From Meandrina meandrites (lineage: Eukaryota > Cnidaria > Anthozoa > Scleractinia > Meandrinidae), in the NCBI GenBank assembly GCA_963693305.1, contig OY855904.1:44624315-44688314 (forward strand): a DNA stretch of 64,000 nucleotides, in the 5' to 3' direction. A program made the position numbers and the translations under genes. The notes under the pieces are model-generated. The model was not told the DNA's origin. It ran no database searches and saw only the letters and a program-made list of their open reading frames with translations. Shown piece by piece: positions 63,518 to 64,000 of this stretch. Positions within the stretch are counted from its first letter, which is position 1. Each line of letters opens with the position of its first letter.

Positions 63518-63898
63518 CTTCAGAATACCCGGCCACGATTGCGTGACATTAATCTCCTGCTCCCGTAGTCCCGCAGTCACGATGTTAATCATTAAATTAA
63601 AAAGAGAAATGGGACAAAAAACATTTTAAAATAAATAAATTTGATGGAATGTGTATAGAACTAGTGCTCCCGCAGTCCCGCACTCCCGCAGTAGAAAAAA
63701 AAATATATTACATGGGTATACAACTAGTGCTCCCGCAGTCCCGCACTCCCGCAGTCGCTTGTTTTCGGCTCATGGATTATAGAACGAGGAATATTCATGT
63801 GTTTCTCTTTTGTTTCCATATGCAAATATTTATTGACTGCAGGACTGCGGGAGCAGAACATTAATGTCACGTAATTGTGGCCGGGTATTCTGAAGTTT
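63518..63898. mobile_element. Inverted-repeat element with internal direct repeats
   Basis: CTTCAGAATACCCGGCCACG (63518-63537) is mirrored by a near-perfect inverse ending at about 63898, with arms of about 65 bp. Inside are two direct copies of AACTAGTGCTCCCGCAGTCC (63659 and 63721). Possibly a foldback transposon. Confidence 0.75.
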
Positions 63899-64000
63899 AG
63901 CCGTGGCTTCCGCGTTTGGCCTTATTGTAGGAATACTGCGCCAGAAATCACTTGCGGACGCCCGATTCATCCGATCGAGCAAGGTCAAGCGTTGGTGGCG

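Noticed and set aside
63194..63592. 132-codon minus-strand ORF at the end of the window
   Set aside because: It runs into the inverted-repeat element and has no recognisable domain.

Overview
The window is eukaryotic DNA, almost certainly from an anthozoan cnidarian (a stony coral or close relative). The best evidence is a pair of minus-strand remnants of a GFP-like fluorescent-protein gene (exons at 14205-14331 and 14634-14843, with a damaged second copy at 62029-62128 and 62374-62513), with GT/AG introns. tRNA-type SINEs, LINE fragments, microsatellites and the TACATGTA-rich flanks fit this. No rRNA, functional tRNA, CRISPR or bacterial operon is present.

Layout. (1) 1-10300: mostly intergenic, with an exon family of unknown function built on a cysteine module (minus strand, about 2560-2760, 6840-7100 and 7230-7443), a LINE 3' end, microsatellites and a 396-bp tandem duplication. 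(2) 10303-15196 and 55841-62868: two direct copies of a segmental duplication. Copy B carries a 2.3-kb tyrosine-recombinase (Crypton-like) insertion that copy A lacks. (3) 17047-50803: a 33.8-kb DNA element with 11-bp terminal inverted repeats (TIRs; CCCGTACGAAA), a TA target duplication, clustered subterminal repeats and a decayed EnSpm/CACTA-like transposase. It is inserted in a SINE whose two halves lie 33.8 kb apart. It also holds an intact tyrosine-recombinase-like ORF, a decayed Myb/SANT-like gene and a multi-exon BEN-domain gene. (4) 22676-37740: a 15,065-bp Polinton/Maverick (integrated virus-like element) inserted into an exon of that BEN gene, with a TCCAT target duplication and 213-bp TIRs differing at one position. 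(5) 51-64 kb: host flank, another SINE, tyrosine-recombinase remnants, a reverse-transcriptase fragment, a palindromic satellite array, copy B and a terminal inverted-repeat element.

The Polinton looks complete and young; its ORFs are intact. It encodes a protein-primed DNA polymerase B, an RVE integrase, a probable double jelly-roll major capsid protein, an A32-type packaging ATPase, a fibre-like protein, several small membrane proteins, a 534-residue protein and two or three proteins sharing a SAP-like N-terminal leader, one of them with an array of eight Cys/His repeats. I see no adenovirus-type maturation protease. Every ORF has a T(T/A)AAA(A/G)-type box 26-34 nt upstream of its ATG, which suggests a uniform virus-like core promoter with very short 5' leaders. 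A tandem array of that promoter precedes one small gene.

Nesting order inferred from the sequence: host intron or intergenic DNA, then SINE, then EnSpm-like element, then Polinton. The EnSpm-like genes are broken by stops, frameshifts and the Polinton, whereas the Polinton genes and the recombinase ORF at 17834-19384 are open.
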